Source: Thermoplasmata archaeon (GTDB taxonomy: Archaea; Thermoplasmatota; Thermoplasmata; Lutacidiplasmatales; UBA184). Taken from it: 40,683 bases of DNA. Each line of letters begins with the position of its first letter. Within the stretch, counting starts at the first letter, position 1. Below the pieces are notes generated by a model. That model did no database searches. It saw only the letters and a list, made by a program, of their open reading frames with translations, and was not told where the DNA came from. Location: positions 1 to 40,683 of the forward strand of contig JASHQX010000013.1 in assembly GCA_030038895.1 (NCBI GenBank), given 5' to 3'. Both the position numbers and the translations under genes were made by a program. Positions 15,514-23,938 of this stretch are shown here, one piece after another.

Positions 15514-15753
15514 GTGACGGATGGTCCGACCCACCTCCTCGAACGGCTCATCCAGCAGCGGGTGACGCTCACGCTCAAGGACTCCCGTCACTTGACCGGC
15601 AAGCTCCTCGGAGTGGACGAGCACATGAACCTCGTCCTGGACGACGCCGAAGAGACGACGCCCGACGTCACCCGCCACCTGGGGCGGGTCGTCCTCCGCG
15701 GGTCGAACGTCGTCAGCCTGAACGCCCCGCAGGGCGGCGGCCCGTCCTCGTGA
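15514..15753 (+). CDS. Archaeal Sm-like (Lsm/SmAP) RNA-binding protein
   Basis: This 79-residue Sm fold has the Sm1 motif (V-T-L-T-L-K-D-S-R-H-L-T-G-K-L-L-G-V-D-E-H-M-N-L) and the Sm2 motif (V-V-L-R-G-S-N-V-V-S-L). It would form a heptameric ring that binds U-rich RNA in RNA processing or tRNA metabolism. It opens an operon with RibK, RaSEA and NadE. The GTG start follows a TATA-like box at leaderless distance. Its stop overlaps the RibK start by 4 bp (GTGA). Confidence 0.93.
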   Translation: MTDGPTHLLERLIQQRVTLTLKDSRHLTGKLLGVDEHMNLVLDDAEETTPDVTRHLGRVVLRGSNVVSLNAPQGGGPSS

Positions 15754-16457
15754 CGGCTACCCGGTCCTCGGCACCGTCTGAGACGCACCGTCCACGCGCC
15801 CGGGGGGACACGCTTGCCGTCTTGAAGCTCCTCGCTCTCGCCGGGGCCGACCAAGCCCCGGTCCTGTGGACGTCGCGGGAGCTCGGCGAGAAGCTTGGGG
15901 TGAGCCAACAGGCCGCCGACCGGTATCTCCTCGCCCTCGAGAAGGAGGGATTCGTGACCCGCTCGCTCGCCCAGCGCCGCCAGCGCCTCCTCTTGACCCC
16001 GGTCGCGATGGAGCTCCTGCGCTCGGAGTACCATAGCTACCACCGGATCTTCGAGGGACCCGCGAAGACCTCGTTTTCCGGAACGGTTACGAGCGGTCTG
16101 GGGGAGGGGCGGTACTACCTCAGCCAGCCGGGGTATGTCGTCCAGTTCACGGAGCGATTGGGATACGCTCCGTATCCCGGGACCCTCAACGTCCACGTCG
16201 CACCCGAGGCGCTGCGCAAGATTGCCCTCGTGCGCGAGTGGTCCGGGATCCGCATCGATGGGTTCACGGCCTCCGGCCGCTCGTTCGGCGGGGCGACCTG
16301 CTATCCCGCCCACATGAACGGACACTCCTGCCACCTCATCGATCCCGACCGGTCGCACTACAAGGACGTGGTCGAGTTCGTGGCGCCGGACTGCCTTCGC
16401 GAAGCCCTCCCCGTGAAGGACCAGGACACGGTTCACATCGACGTCGAGGAGTCGTGA
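15750..16457 (+). CDS. ribK: CTP-dependent riboflavin kinase with N-terminal winged helix (RibK/DUF120)
   Basis: This 235-residue protein makes FMN from riboflavin using CTP, the archaeal route. Residues about 20-90 are a winged helix-turn-helix (S-R-E-L-G-E-K-L-G-V-S-Q-Q-A-A-D-R-Y). The kinase domain starts near 100 with the signature G-L-G-E-G-R-Y-Y-L-S, followed by P-G-T-L-N-V-H and the N-G-H-S-C region. The HTH-kinase fusion is common in euryarchaea and suggests autoregulation by flavin. The GTG start overlaps the Sm gene and the stop overlaps RaSEA, both as GTGA. Confidence 0.92.
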   Translation: MTATRSSAPSETHRPRARGDTLAVLKLLALAGADQAPVLWTSRELGEKLGVSQQAADRYLLALEKEGFVTRSLAQRRQRLLLTPVAMELLRSEYHSYHRIFEGPAKTSFSGTVTSGLGEGRYYLSQPGYVVQFTERLGYAPYPGTLNVHVAPEALRKIALVREWSGIRIDGFTASGRSFGGATCYPAHMNGHSCHLIDPDRSHYKDVVEFVAPDCLREALPVKDQDTVHIDVEES

Positions 16458-17476
16458 CGACCGAGTCGCTCGCCCGCGCGGTAGCGCGGGACCGTCGCCC
16501 TCCCCCGGCGGGCCCGGATGCCGCGGGCCGGCTGGTAAACCAGTGGGTCGAGCCCGAGTCGCTCGGCGCGGACCGCATCCGCGCCTTCGTGGCGATTCTG
16601 AAGACGCGCGGGTGCTACTGGGCGGACGTCAAAGGGTGCTCGATGTGCGGCTACTCCAAGGACACTCTCGGCCGCTCGGCCACCCCCGGCGAGCTCGCCC
16701 GTCAGCTTGAACAGATCCTCCGCGCCTACCGCGGAGAGCCGTACGTCAAACTGTACACCTCGGGGAGCTTCCTCGACGACCGGGAGGTCGACCCGGAGAG
16801 CCGCGTCCGAATCGCCCGGTCGTTCTCGGGGCACGCCCGCCGCCTCCTCTTCGAGACGCTGCCCGAGTTCGCGACCGCCGACCGGCTCGTTCCGATCCAG
16901 GAAGCGTTCTCCGGCGAGATCGAGGTCGCGCTGGGGCTCGAGACGACCGATCCCAAGGTCCTCAGCCGGTACATTCACAAGAGTACCGGCCCAGAGGAGT
17001 ACTTCCTCGCTGCTGATCGGGTCCGCGCGATGGGCTTCCGGGTCAAGGCGTACCTCCTCCTCAAGCCGCCGTATCTCACCGAGTCCGAAGCGATCGACGA
17101 CGTCGTCCGCTCGATCGGCGAGGCCGCGCCCCACTTCGACACGCTCTCCGTGAACCCGGTTCACATCCAGAATGGTACGGTCGTGGAGTGGCTCTACCAT
17201 CGGGGCCGGTACCGGCCGCCGTGGCTCTGGAGCGTCGTCGAGGCGCTTCGCGAGGGATCGGGCCGTCGGGGGAACGCGCGGCTCGTATCGTTCCCCACGG
17301 CGGGCGGGCTCCCTCGGGGGCCCCACAACTGTGGCGCGTGCGACCGAATGGTTCTCGCCCGAATCGAGGAGGCATCCCTCTCCCAGGAGTTCTCCGACCT
17401 CTCGACCGACGCCTGCGCCTGCCGGTCCGAATGGAACGAGGTGCGCCGCCTCGAGCCGCTGGGGGTGGAGGCGTGA
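16454..17476 (+). CDS. Radical SAM protein, archaeosine synthase subunit (RaSEA-type)
   Basis: This 340-residue radical SAM enzyme has a Fe-S motif C54-x7-C62-x2-C65 (G-C-Y-W-A-D-V-K-G-C-S-M-C-G-Y), close to the RaSEA family. That family works with ArcS to convert the lysine adduct on preQ0-tRNA to archaeosine at position 15. Further family-like segments are L-G-L-E-T-T-D, K-A-Y-L-L-L-K-P-P and a C-terminal Cys cluster (N-C-G-A-C-D and D-A-C-A-C). The reading frame is open further upstream in the RibK gene, but the GTG at 16454 forms the GTGA overlap seen across this operon. ArcS is not in the window. Confidence 0.85.
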   Translation: MTTESLARAVARDRRPPPAGPDAAGRLVNQWVEPESLGADRIRAFVAILKTRGCYWADVKGCSMCGYSKDTLGRSATPGELARQLEQILRAYRGEPYVKLYTSGSFLDDREVDPESRVRIARSFSGHARRLLFETLPEFATADRLVPIQEAFSGEIEVALGLETTDPKVLSRYIHKSTGPEEYFLAADRVRAMGFRVKAYLLLKPPYLTESEAIDDVVRSIGEAAPHFDTLSVNPVHIQNGTVVEWLYHRGRYRPPWLWSVVEALREGSGRRGNARLVSFPTAGGLPRGPHNCGACDRMVLARIEEASLSQEFSDLSTDACACRSEWNEVRRLEPLGVEA

Positions 17477-18282
17477 GCGCGCTCGAGCCTCGACTGCCTC
17501 CCTACGCGCGTGCGACGATCGAGCAGTTCCTCCGGTCGCACGCGCTCGGCGAAGGCCGGGAAGGTCTCGTAATCGGGCTTTCCGGCGGGATCGACAGCGC
17601 GGTCGTTGCGCGTCTCGCCCGCGACGCCCTCGGGCCGGAGCGCGTCCTGGGGGTCCAGATGCCCGACGACCGGTTCCCCCCGGAGCTCCTCACCGAGACG
17701 GACGAGTACGGACGATCGCTGGGGATCGAGATGCGGACCGTCCATATCGCACCTCTCGAAGCCGCGTTTGTCTCGGCCCTACCGGAGGTCGGCGACCGCG
17801 TGGCCCTCGGGAACGTGAAGGCGCGAATCCGGATGATCCTTCTCTACGCGATTGCCCGGGAACGAAGCCGTCTCGTCGCCGGCACCGGGAACAAGTCGGA
17901 GATCCTGCTCGGGTACTTCACGAAGTACGGCGACGGCGGGTGTGACGTCCTTCCGATCGGGGACCTGTACAAGACCGAGGTCCGCGCGCTCGCGACCGAC
18001 CTCGGCCTCCCAGAGGCGATCCGCTCCCGCGCACCCACGGCGGGACTCTGGGAGGGGCAGACCGACGAAGGGGAGCTCGGCATCGCCTACGCGGAGGTCG
18101 ACCGTGTCCTCCACGGCCTCGAGCAGCTCCGCTCGGAGACCGAGATCTCCGAGGCGACCGGCCTTCCGATTTCCCGGGTCCACGAGGTGGCCGATCGGGT
18201 GCAACGGTACCGGCACAAGCGCCGTCTGCCCCCGATCCCGAAGATCGGACTCCGAACGGTCGGGATCGACTGGCGTGACTGA
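17473..18282 (+). CDS. nadE: NH3-dependent NAD+ synthetase
   Basis: This 269-residue synthetase amidates deamido-NAD with ammonia and ATP as the last step of NAD synthesis. It has the PP-loop S37-G-G-I-D-S42, then G-N-V-K-A-R-I-R-M, A-G-T-G-N-K-S-E and F-T-K-Y-G-D-G. There is no glutaminase domain, so it depends on free ammonia, as usual in archaea. The GTG start at 17473 overlaps the RaSEA stop by 4 bp, although the frame is open upstream. It is the last gene of the operon. Confidence 0.93.
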   Translation: MSALEPRLPPYARATIEQFLRSHALGEGREGLVIGLSGGIDSAVVARLARDALGPERVLGVQMPDDRFPPELLTETDEYGRSLGIEMRTVHIAPLEAAFVSALPEVGDRVALGNVKARIRMILLYAIARERSRLVAGTGNKSEILLGYFTKYGDGGCDVLPIGDLYKTEVRALATDLGLPEAIRSRAPTAGLWEGQTDEGELGIAYAEVDRVLHGLEQLRSETEISEATGLPISRVHEVADRVQRYRHKRRLPPIPKIGLRTVGIDWRD

Positions 18283-18325
18283 GCGCCCTCTTTTCTCCCA
18301 TCGTCCCGCGGCCCCCGCGGAGCAC

Positions 18326-18333
18326 CTTATACG
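18326..18333 (+). promoter_or_regulatory. TATA box of the TPD-nuclease gene
   Basis: CTTATACG is centred about 48 bp before ATG 18378, predicting a ~22-nt leader containing the ribosome-binding site AAGGAG. Confidence 0.55.
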
Positions 18334-18377
18334 CCTCGGGCGCTGGGCCGTGTAACCTTCGCCAAGGAGTCTCGCGC

Positions 18378-19262
18378 ATGGATCGGCCCACCTACCAGCG
18401 ACTCTACGACGCCCTCGCCACCTACGAGGACGTCCACCACATCGCGCACGAGGAGCATCGGGACGAGGAGCTCCTCTTCGTCATCCATACCCACCGAGTA
18501 ACGCGGGACGCGACCCGTCGTTTCTACGTCGTCAAGCGCCAGGTCCCCCGCCTCGTCCATCAGTGGCGACGGGGTCGGTCGATCCTCGACATCGCGCGCG
18601 AGTGGAAGTTCCCCCCGGTGCTGATGGGCCAGCAGATGCTCGGGGAGCTCGGCATCCCCCGCAAGAAGGTCTGGCAGACGTTCCTCCACCCCGAGACCGC
18701 GCCCGACGCACGCCTGCGCAAGGAGGTCGCGGAGCTCCTCGAGTCGGACCTCATTTACTCTCCGCGAGGGATGGAACTCCAGCGCGAAAGGGGCCGACGC
18801 GGCGAGGAGCGCCTCCAGCACTGGCTCGAAAAACACGGGATCGGGTACCGCACCGAGAAGGACCTCCGCGGGAAGTACGCGAAGACTCCGGACGCGCTCC
18901 TGGACGAACCGATCATCTTCTACGGCCAGAAGCTGAAGTGGATCGAGTCGAAGGCGAACTTCGGGGATGACGTCGAGCTCCGCAAGAACCTGAAGCGTCA
19001 GCTCGGGCCCTACACCCAGCTCTTCGGGGAAGGGGCGGTCGTCTACTGGTACGGCTACGTCGACGGCGCGGTCTCCCCCGACGGAATCCTACTGTGGGAC
19101 GGGGACACCTTCGAATCGATCACGCCGATCGTGCCAGCGCATCCCGAGCGAGTTCACGCTGCGCACCCGTCGCGAGATCACGTTCGACAACCGCACCCGG
19201 GGTCGCCTCCTTCAGTCCCACGAGGAGGGCACGACGGCAGCGGCGCCGGGCGGCCTCCTTGA
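18378..19262 (+). CDS. TPD-domain nuclease-fold protein, archaeal homologue of CDIN1 (C15orf41)
   Basis: This 294-residue protein has a helical N-terminal half (about 1-135, with an HTH-like segment R-S-I-L-D-I-A-R-E-W-K-F-P-P). A restriction-endonuclease-like domain follows: R-G-E-E-R-L-Q-H-W-L-E-K-H-G-I, then T170-P-D172, then W-I-E190-S-K192-A-N-F-G-D, which form the PD-(D/E)xK triad. This order matches the TPD family conserved from archaea to animals; its human member binds Codanin-1 and is linked to congenital dyserythropoietic anaemia. The biochemical role in archaea is unknown, with nucleic-acid cleavage or histone-related functions proposed. The fold ends near residue 255. The remaining tail is low-complexity and antisense to hisS. 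Confidence 0.82.
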   Translation: MDRPTYQRLYDALATYEDVHHIAHEEHRDEELLFVIHTHRVTRDATRRFYVVKRQVPRLVHQWRRGRSILDIAREWKFPPVLMGQQMLGELGIPRKKVWQTFLHPETAPDARLRKEVAELLESDLIYSPRGMELQRERGRRGEERLQHWLEKHGIGYRTEKDLRGKYAKTPDALLDEPIIFYGQKLKWIESKANFGDDVELRKNLKRQLGPYTQLFGEGAVVYWYGYVDGAVSPDGILLWDGDTFESITPIVPAHPERVHAAHPSRDHVRQPHPGSPPSVPRGGHDGSGAGRPP

Positions 19263-20427
19263 GCTGGCGGGACATCGAGCGGGCGAGCGGGTCGCAGTCC
19301 GCGCTCACCCCTGCGCGACGGAGCTCCGAGACGATCGCGAACGCCTCGGGTATCTGGGCCGAGTCGACCGCCACCACGTAGGTGTCGAGGGGCGGTTCGC
19401 CCTCGGGCCAGCGGCCGGCTCCGCGGAGCAATAATTCGAGCGTCTGGTCGCCGATCGCAAGACCGGTGACCGGAGTCGGGGGACCCCCGAACAGCTCCAC
19501 GAGATGGTCGTACCGTCCCCCCCCGAATACGGACCGGGAGTCGCCGGTACGGGCGAACGCCTCGAAGACCGTCGATGTGTAGTACGCGAGCCCTCGGACG
19601 ACGGTCGGGTCGAAGCGGACCCGGTCGGCGAGACCCGCGGCGTCGAGCAGCGCGAGGAGGCGGCGCAGACGCTCGACCCCCTTGCGAGCGGCGAGGTCGA
19701 GCCCTCGGTCGACCCAGCGGCCGAGGAACGCCTCGGCGGCTTGGGGCGCGAGCCCGGCCCCGACCTCGGTGAACTGCCCGGCAAGTTCCCGGGCGCCGGT
19801 CGGCCCCACGCCGGCGAGCGCGAGAGCGGAGGCGAAGTCACTGGCGGAGGTCTTGCGGAACCGGTCGACCGCCTGGAAGAACCGGTCGAGGTCGGCCGCG
19901 CCATAGAGCCGCCCTAGTCCCTCGGCGACCGCGCGGTCGTTGATGCGGATGGCGTAGAGCCCGGCGGCGCCGACCTCGTCGAGTACGAGCGAAGCAGCCG
20001 CGAGTAGGTCTGCGTCCGCCTCGACGCCCGTGACACCGAAGATGTCGAGGTTGAACTGCGTGAACTCGCGTGTCCGACCGGCCCCGACCTGAGGTTCCTC
20101 GTACCGCCAAGTCTTTGCGATCGTGAGCCACTTCGCGGGAAGCGGCTCCGACCGGGCCCGATCAACGAAGACCCGAACGACAGACGGCGTCGTCTCCGAC
20201 GCGAGCGCGACCGGGCGTCCCCCCTTGTCGGTGAACGTCCAGGTCTGCTTCGCGATCTCCTCCCCGCTCTTCACCTGATAGAGCTCGAAGCTCTCGACAG
20301 CGGGGGTCTCGAGCTCGGTGAACCCGGCACGGCGCGCGGCGAGGCGTATCCGACGACGGATCTCCGAACGCGCCCCTGCTTCCGGCGGGGGATAGTCGCG
20401 GAATCCGCGTAGGGGAGTGAAGGTCAC
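19120..20427 (-). CDS. hisS: Histidyl-tRNA synthetase
   Basis: This 435-residue class II synthetase charges tRNA-His. It shows motif 2 (K-T-W-R-Y-E-E-P-Q, then G-R-T-R-E-F-T-Q-F-N), the histidine-specific R-G-L-A-Y-Y-T-S-T-V-F-E and motif 3 (G-L-A-I-G-D-Q-T-L-E). The C-terminal alpha/beta anticodon-binding domain runs from about residue 345. The GTG start at 20427 gives the family N-terminus (F-T-P-L-R-G-F-R-D-Y). It lies 32 bp downstream of a Zn-ribbon helical protein and may be co-transcribed, although ACAATTAAGA in the gap could be its own promoter. It overlaps the TPD gene tail to tail by 143 bp. Confidence 0.95.
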   Translation of the reverse strand: MTFTPLRGFRDYPPPEAGARSEIRRRIRLAARRAGFTELETPAVESFELYQVKSGEEIAKQTWTFTDKGGRPVALASETTPSVVRVFVDRARSEPLPAKWLTIAKTWRYEEPQVGAGRTREFTQFNLDIFGVTGVEADADLLAAASLVLDEVGAAGLYAIRINDRAVAEGLGRLYGAADLDRFFQAVDRFRKTSASDFASALALAGVGPTGARELAGQFTEVGAGLAPQAAEAFLGRWVDRGLDLAARKGVERLRRLLALLDAAGLADRVRFDPTVVRGLAYYTSTVFEAFARTGDSRSVFGGGRYDHLVELFGGPPTPVTGLAIGDQTLELLLRGAGRWPEGEPPLDTYVVAVDSAQIPEAFAIVSELRRAGVSADCDPLARSMSRQLKEAARRRCRRALLVGLKEATPGAVVERDLATGAQRELARDALARSA

Positions 20428-20459
20428 GCCCGCGCCACCTAGTGCGAGTTCTTAATTGT

Positions 20460-21575
20460 TCACGCGGAAGGAACGGGACGCCCCGAGGGCACGGCCTCGG
20501 CCGAGGGGGTCGGCTCAGGAAGGTAGACCCGGTCGAGATACCCCTTCAGATTGCGGTAGGCCAGGATCGCTCCTCCGAAGTTGCGCTGGCGCAGCTCGGC
20601 GGCGACCTCGCGCAGGGAGTGCAGCGCGGGGGCGACCTCGCCCCCGGATTGACGGACCTCCAGCATCCGGTCCCGCAACCGTTTGAGCTCGTCGAGGAAC
20701 CGCGGCTCGATCAGCGTCCAGAGCGCGATCGCCGAGTGGGCGAGGAGGCGCTCCGCCTCGGGACGCCGACCTTCCCGGAAGCACTTCCGCCCCTCATCGA
20801 GCGGGCCGAGGGCGGGAGTCGGGTCGCCGCCGAGGTCGCGGAGGGTCTCCGCCAGGAGGTCGCACTCCGTCACGAGGATCCGACCGACCTCCCACTCCTC
20901 CTCCACCCGCATCAATTCATCCCGGACGTGGACCAGTCGACGCTGGGCCCCGGCGAGATCCCCGATCGCGATGGCGCGGCGGATCGCATCGAACTCCACG
21001 TCCGCGCTGCGGGTAGAGATCAGCTGGGCGAGCTCGTTCCGGCGGGCCAGCGCCGACTCGAACTCCTCGGCGAGGACGCTCACCAGGTGAACGAACATCT
21101 CGCGGACGAGGACGTCCAGTGAGGCGAGGTCGTCGCTCAGATTCGCGGCGCCGAATCGCCGCTCGAAGTCGGTGAAATCGAGCCCAAGCCGTCGACCGAG
21201 CAGGAAGTACTCGTCGAGACGCTTGCGCGTTTCGGCGAACGGCGCGCCGGTCGGAAGGACAGGAAGGTCTCGGAACGGCTCGACTGGGGGTGGGGCCCGG
21301 AGGGAAGGGATCGGAGCCAGGGCGGCGGCGCGCAGAGAGGGGAACCGGGCGGCCTGCCCGAGCCGTCCGGCCGTCGGCGCCTCGGCGATGACTGCGGGAG
21401 GCTCGTGCTCGACGGTTGAGAGCAACTCACCGATCGTCCGAAGGTAGGTGGAGGTCGACGGACCGGTCCCGGCCGCGTCGCGGACCGCGCTGAAGAGCGT
21501 GCTCGGTAGATGGCACCGGGGGCACTGTCGGAGGTCGTCCCCCACCTCCTCGCCACAGGCGGGGCAGCTCACCAC
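20460..21575 (-). CDS. Zn-ribbon protein with long helical region, function unknown
   Basis: This protein is about 371 residues. The N-terminus carries a short Zn ribbon (C4-P-A-C7 and C18-P-R-C21), followed by a Pro/Ala-rich linker (about 45-110). From about 115 to 350 it is helical, charged and probably tetratricopeptide- or coiled-coil-like (E-A-E-R-L-L-A-H-S-A-I-A-L-W-T-L). There is no signal peptide and no catalytic motif. A GTG pair at 21575/21572 is preferred over the more upstream ATG at 21617 because GGAGGG lies 6-9 nt upstream and the Zn ribbon then starts at residue 4. It sits between TiaS and HisS, both tRNA genes, but its own function is not evident. Confidence 0.7.
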   Translation of the reverse strand: MVSCPACGEEVGDDLRQCPRCHLPSTLFSAVRDAAGTGPSTSTYLRTIGELLSTVEHEPPAVIAEAPTAGRLGQAARFPSLRAAALAPIPSLRAPPPVEPFRDLPVLPTGAPFAETRKRLDEYFLLGRRLGLDFTDFERRFGAANLSDDLASLDVLVREMFVHLVSVLAEEFESALARRNELAQLISTRSADVEFDAIRRAIAIGDLAGAQRRLVHVRDELMRVEEEWEVGRILVTECDLLAETLRDLGGDPTPALGPLDEGRKCFREGRRPEAERLLAHSAIALWTLIEPRFLDELKRLRDRMLEVRQSGGEVAPALHSLREVAAELRQRNFGGAILAYRNLKGYLDRVYLPEPTPSAEAVPSGRPVPSA

Positions 21576-21716
21576 GGTCTCCCTCCGTCGGTGGTTCGAC
21601 CGGAGACGGCCATGCATGCGAGGTCACGAGCGATTGGGCGACCCTGCGTCATGGGACGACTCCCCGATTGAAGATGCGACGCGGGGGCTCAAAAGCCCTT
21701 GTGCATCAAGGAAGGC

Positions 21717-23024
21717 CTACGGTTCGGGGGCGAGCGGGTGCAGATGCCGCCGGGCGGACGGGGTGGGATGGACCTCTCGGGGCAGGCGGGGCGACGGGAG
21801 CCGAACGCGTACGGCAGCTTCGGGGGGCCACCGCCGGTGGCAGGACTGGCACCGATACCCCCGGCTTTGTCCCATCGACCGCGTCCGCCGGCCACACGCC
21901 GAGCAAAAAGGCGGGTGAGGCACGCCGAACCGGGGGACGAGTCGCCGGATGCGAATAGTCTCGAGCCGGAACGTGGGGTCCTGTGCGCGGCTCCCACCCA
22001 GGAGCAGCCGGTCTCCCGGGACCAACCACCGGGCGAGCCGGGGGAGAGTCTTCGTCGGTTCGAAGGCGATGCAGTCGATCGGATTACCTACGGAGTCGTT
22101 TACGCATAGCTGGACGTGGCCCCCGGGAAGGACCCGGGGCAAACCGCGTACCGTTGCCTCGATCCGGCCCGAAGTGTACGGGCGGAGGTCCGACCATCGC
22201 GCGGGCCGAAGGTGATCCCCGGTGGCCTGGTTGGTCCGGAAGAGCACCCAGCGGTCCACAGGTTCGGAACGGACCTCGTGCCGGGCCGCGAGCGCTTGGA
22301 TGGGATCCGTCGACCGCAATCCGAACAGGATTGGACAGGGGGTGTGCGGGGTCACGAGCAGGCGTCGGGTCCGCGGATCGTGGCAAAGGAACAGACGCGA
22401 GTGACGACGGGCCGCGTCGCGGACGCTCCTAGCGTCGACCAACCTCGGCGTTCCCCACCGGCTGGGCGAGCGGTAGGACGTGAGCTCCCAGGTCCTGTGC
22501 GATCCGGGCCAGGCGATCGATGCCGCCGCGCCGACGAGCCCCCTCGGGTCCTCCCTAACGCGCCACCAGGCGCCTGCCGCTCTCAGCGCCTCCAGGGCCG
22601 CCTCGACGGGAACGACCTCCCGGACTGCTCGCCAGTACAGCAGGGCGGGAAGCGGTCGGGGGCTCGCGACAATCGCCGGGTCGGTCCCCTTCTCGGTTCG
22701 CGCACGATCCTGGACCCGATTCCATGCGGCCAACCGGAACCGCTCCGCCTCGGGGGATGGGACTGGGCGACCTCCCGAGTATGACCAGATCGGTCGACCC
22801 TCGACTGCGCCAATCAGTCGCCGCCGGCCCGTCCCGCGTCCGAACCGCGCGGAGAGGGCCGCGTTACCGCGGGTCTTCCAAGGGATGTTCGGATTCAGGC
22901 GGACGAGACGTGGCTCGCCAATGAGGTCCACGCCGCGATCACGGGCGAGCGCGAGGAGCTCCGTCAGGACCCACGTGGTGCACCCGCCCTGGGGGCTATC
23001 GGTGTCGTCGATGCCGATCCACAT
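21717..23024 (-). CDS. tiaS: tRNA(Ile2) 2-agmatinylcytidine synthetase TiaS
   Basis: This 435-residue enzyme attaches agmatine to C34 of tRNA-Ile(CAU) so that it reads AUA. The N-terminal ATP-binding signature is I-G-I-D-D-T-D-S-P-Q-G-G-C-T-T; the central TiaS-specific domain holds T-P-C-P-I-L-F-G-L-R. An OB-like region (about 300-380: G-R-I-E-A-T-V-R-G) and a C-terminal Zn ribbon (C-S-A-C-G and C-Q-S-C-H) follow. The frame stays open into the upstream korB gene, but ATG 23024 gives the family start. It lies 47 bp downstream of korB. Confidence 0.93.
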   Translation of the reverse strand: MWIGIDDTDSPQGGCTTWVLTELLALARDRGVDLIGEPRLVRLNPNIPWKTRGNAALSARFGRGTGRRRLIGAVEGRPIWSYSGGRPVPSPEAERFRLAAWNRVQDRARTEKGTDPAIVASPRPLPALLYWRAVREVVPVEAALEALRAAGAWWRVREDPRGLVGAAASIAWPGSHRTWELTSYRSPSRWGTPRLVDARSVRDAARRHSRLFLCHDPRTRRLLVTPHTPCPILFGLRSTDPIQALAARHEVRSEPVDRWVLFRTNQATGDHLRPARWSDLRPYTSGRIEATVRGLPRVLPGGHVQLCVNDSVGNPIDCIAFEPTKTLPRLARWLVPGDRLLLGGSRAQDPTFRLETIRIRRLVPRFGVPHPPFCSACGRRTRSMGQSRGYRCQSCHRRWPPEAAVRVRLPSPRLPREVHPTPSARRHLHPLAPEP

Positions 23025-23071
23025 CTCCCCGGATCCCTTGGGGCCGGTAGACGCGGCCGTGGGCCGGCGGG

Positions 23072-23938
23072 CTAGGCCAGGCTGCCGATCAGCTTCTGGT
23101 AAGCGCCAAGGTTTGCCGAGAGCCCGATATCCGCCTGCGCCGGTCCCGGGTGCGCGCCGACGAGCTTCTGCTCGAGACCGTTCGGTCCGGACTCCTTCGG
23201 CCGGTGCATGACGCCGATCGGCACCCGGCCTTGGTCGAGCGCCTCGTAGACCAGTCGGAACATCGTATTGCGGTTCGTCGGATCGTAATCCGGAAGCTTG
23301 GAAACATCGAGGACCTTCTCCCGCCAGAGCTTGTACGTGTCGTTGTACGTGACGCACGGGGAGAGATCCTCCACGAAGGCGAAACCACGGCCCTCGCGGT
23401 TGAACCGGAGCGCTTCCTCGAGGATGGCGGTCATCCCCTTGGGGTCGCCGGAGAACGTCCGCGCGATGAAGTTCGGCGCGGGAATGGAGAGCGCCGCGAG
23501 CACGGCATGGAACGGTGGCTCGACGTTCCCCTCGAAGCCGATCTGGCTCGTCGGGGACGCCTGGCCCTTCGTGAGACCGTAGGTCTCGTTGTTCATCACG
23601 ATGTAGAGGATGGACGCGTTCTTCTTGAACGCGTGCATGAAATGGCCCATCCCGATCGCGTAACCGTCCCCGTCGCCGCCGGCCGCAACCACGGTGAGGG
23701 AGGGGTTCGAGAGCTTCACGCCGACCGCCTGGGCGAGCAGCCGACCGTGGAGGGCATGAAGCCCGTTGACCTCGATGAAGTTGTGGATCGAGCCGGAGCA
23801 CCCGATCCCTCCGACCAGGACGAGCTCGTAGACGGGGATGCCGACGTTCGCCGCCGCACGCTTCACGGCGGCGAGGACGCTGAAGTCCCCGCACCCCGGG
23901 CACCAGATCGGGGCGACCGGTTTCGCGGATTGGGTCAT
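23072..23938 (-). CDS. 2-oxoacid:ferredoxin oxidoreductase beta subunit
   Basis: This 288-residue TPP-binding subunit has C13-P-G-C16-G and C47 in G-I-G-C-S-G-S, plus a Cys in D-L-S-P-C-V-T-Y, as 4Fe-4S ligands. The TPP/Mg motif is G-D-G-D-G-Y-A-I-G. It converts 2-oxoacids to acyl-CoA and CO2 and reduces ferredoxin; the type resembles 2-oxoglutarate or broad-range oxidoreductases of aerobic archaea. ATG 23938 overlaps the alpha-subunit stop by 4 bp (ATGA). The substrate is not decided by sequence inspection. Confidence 0.93.
   Translation of the reverse strand: MTQSAKPVAPIWCPGCGDFSVLAAVKRAAANVGIPVYELVLVGGIGCSGSIHNFIEVNGLHALHGRLLAQAVGVKLSNPSLTVVAAGGDGDGYAIGMGHFMHAFKKNASILYIVMNNETYGLTKGQASPTSQIGFEGNVEPPFHAVLAALSIPAPNFIARTFSGDPKGMTAILEEALRFNREGRGFAFVEDLSPCVTYNDTYKLWREKVLDVSKLPDYDPTNRNTMFRLVYEALDQGRVPIGVMHRPKESGPNGLEQKLVGAHPGPAQADIGLSANLGAYQKLIGSLA

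Noticed and set aside
21685-21698. GGGCT/AGCCC hairpin between TiaS and the Zn-ribbon gene as a terminator
   Set aside because: The stem is only 5 bp with no T tract following on the minus strand.
21717-23903. A 728-residue run-on frame that could suggest a KorB-region/TiaS fusion
   Set aside because: The upstream part is an out-of-frame shadow of the oxidoreductase beta gene; TiaS begins cleanly at ATG 23024.
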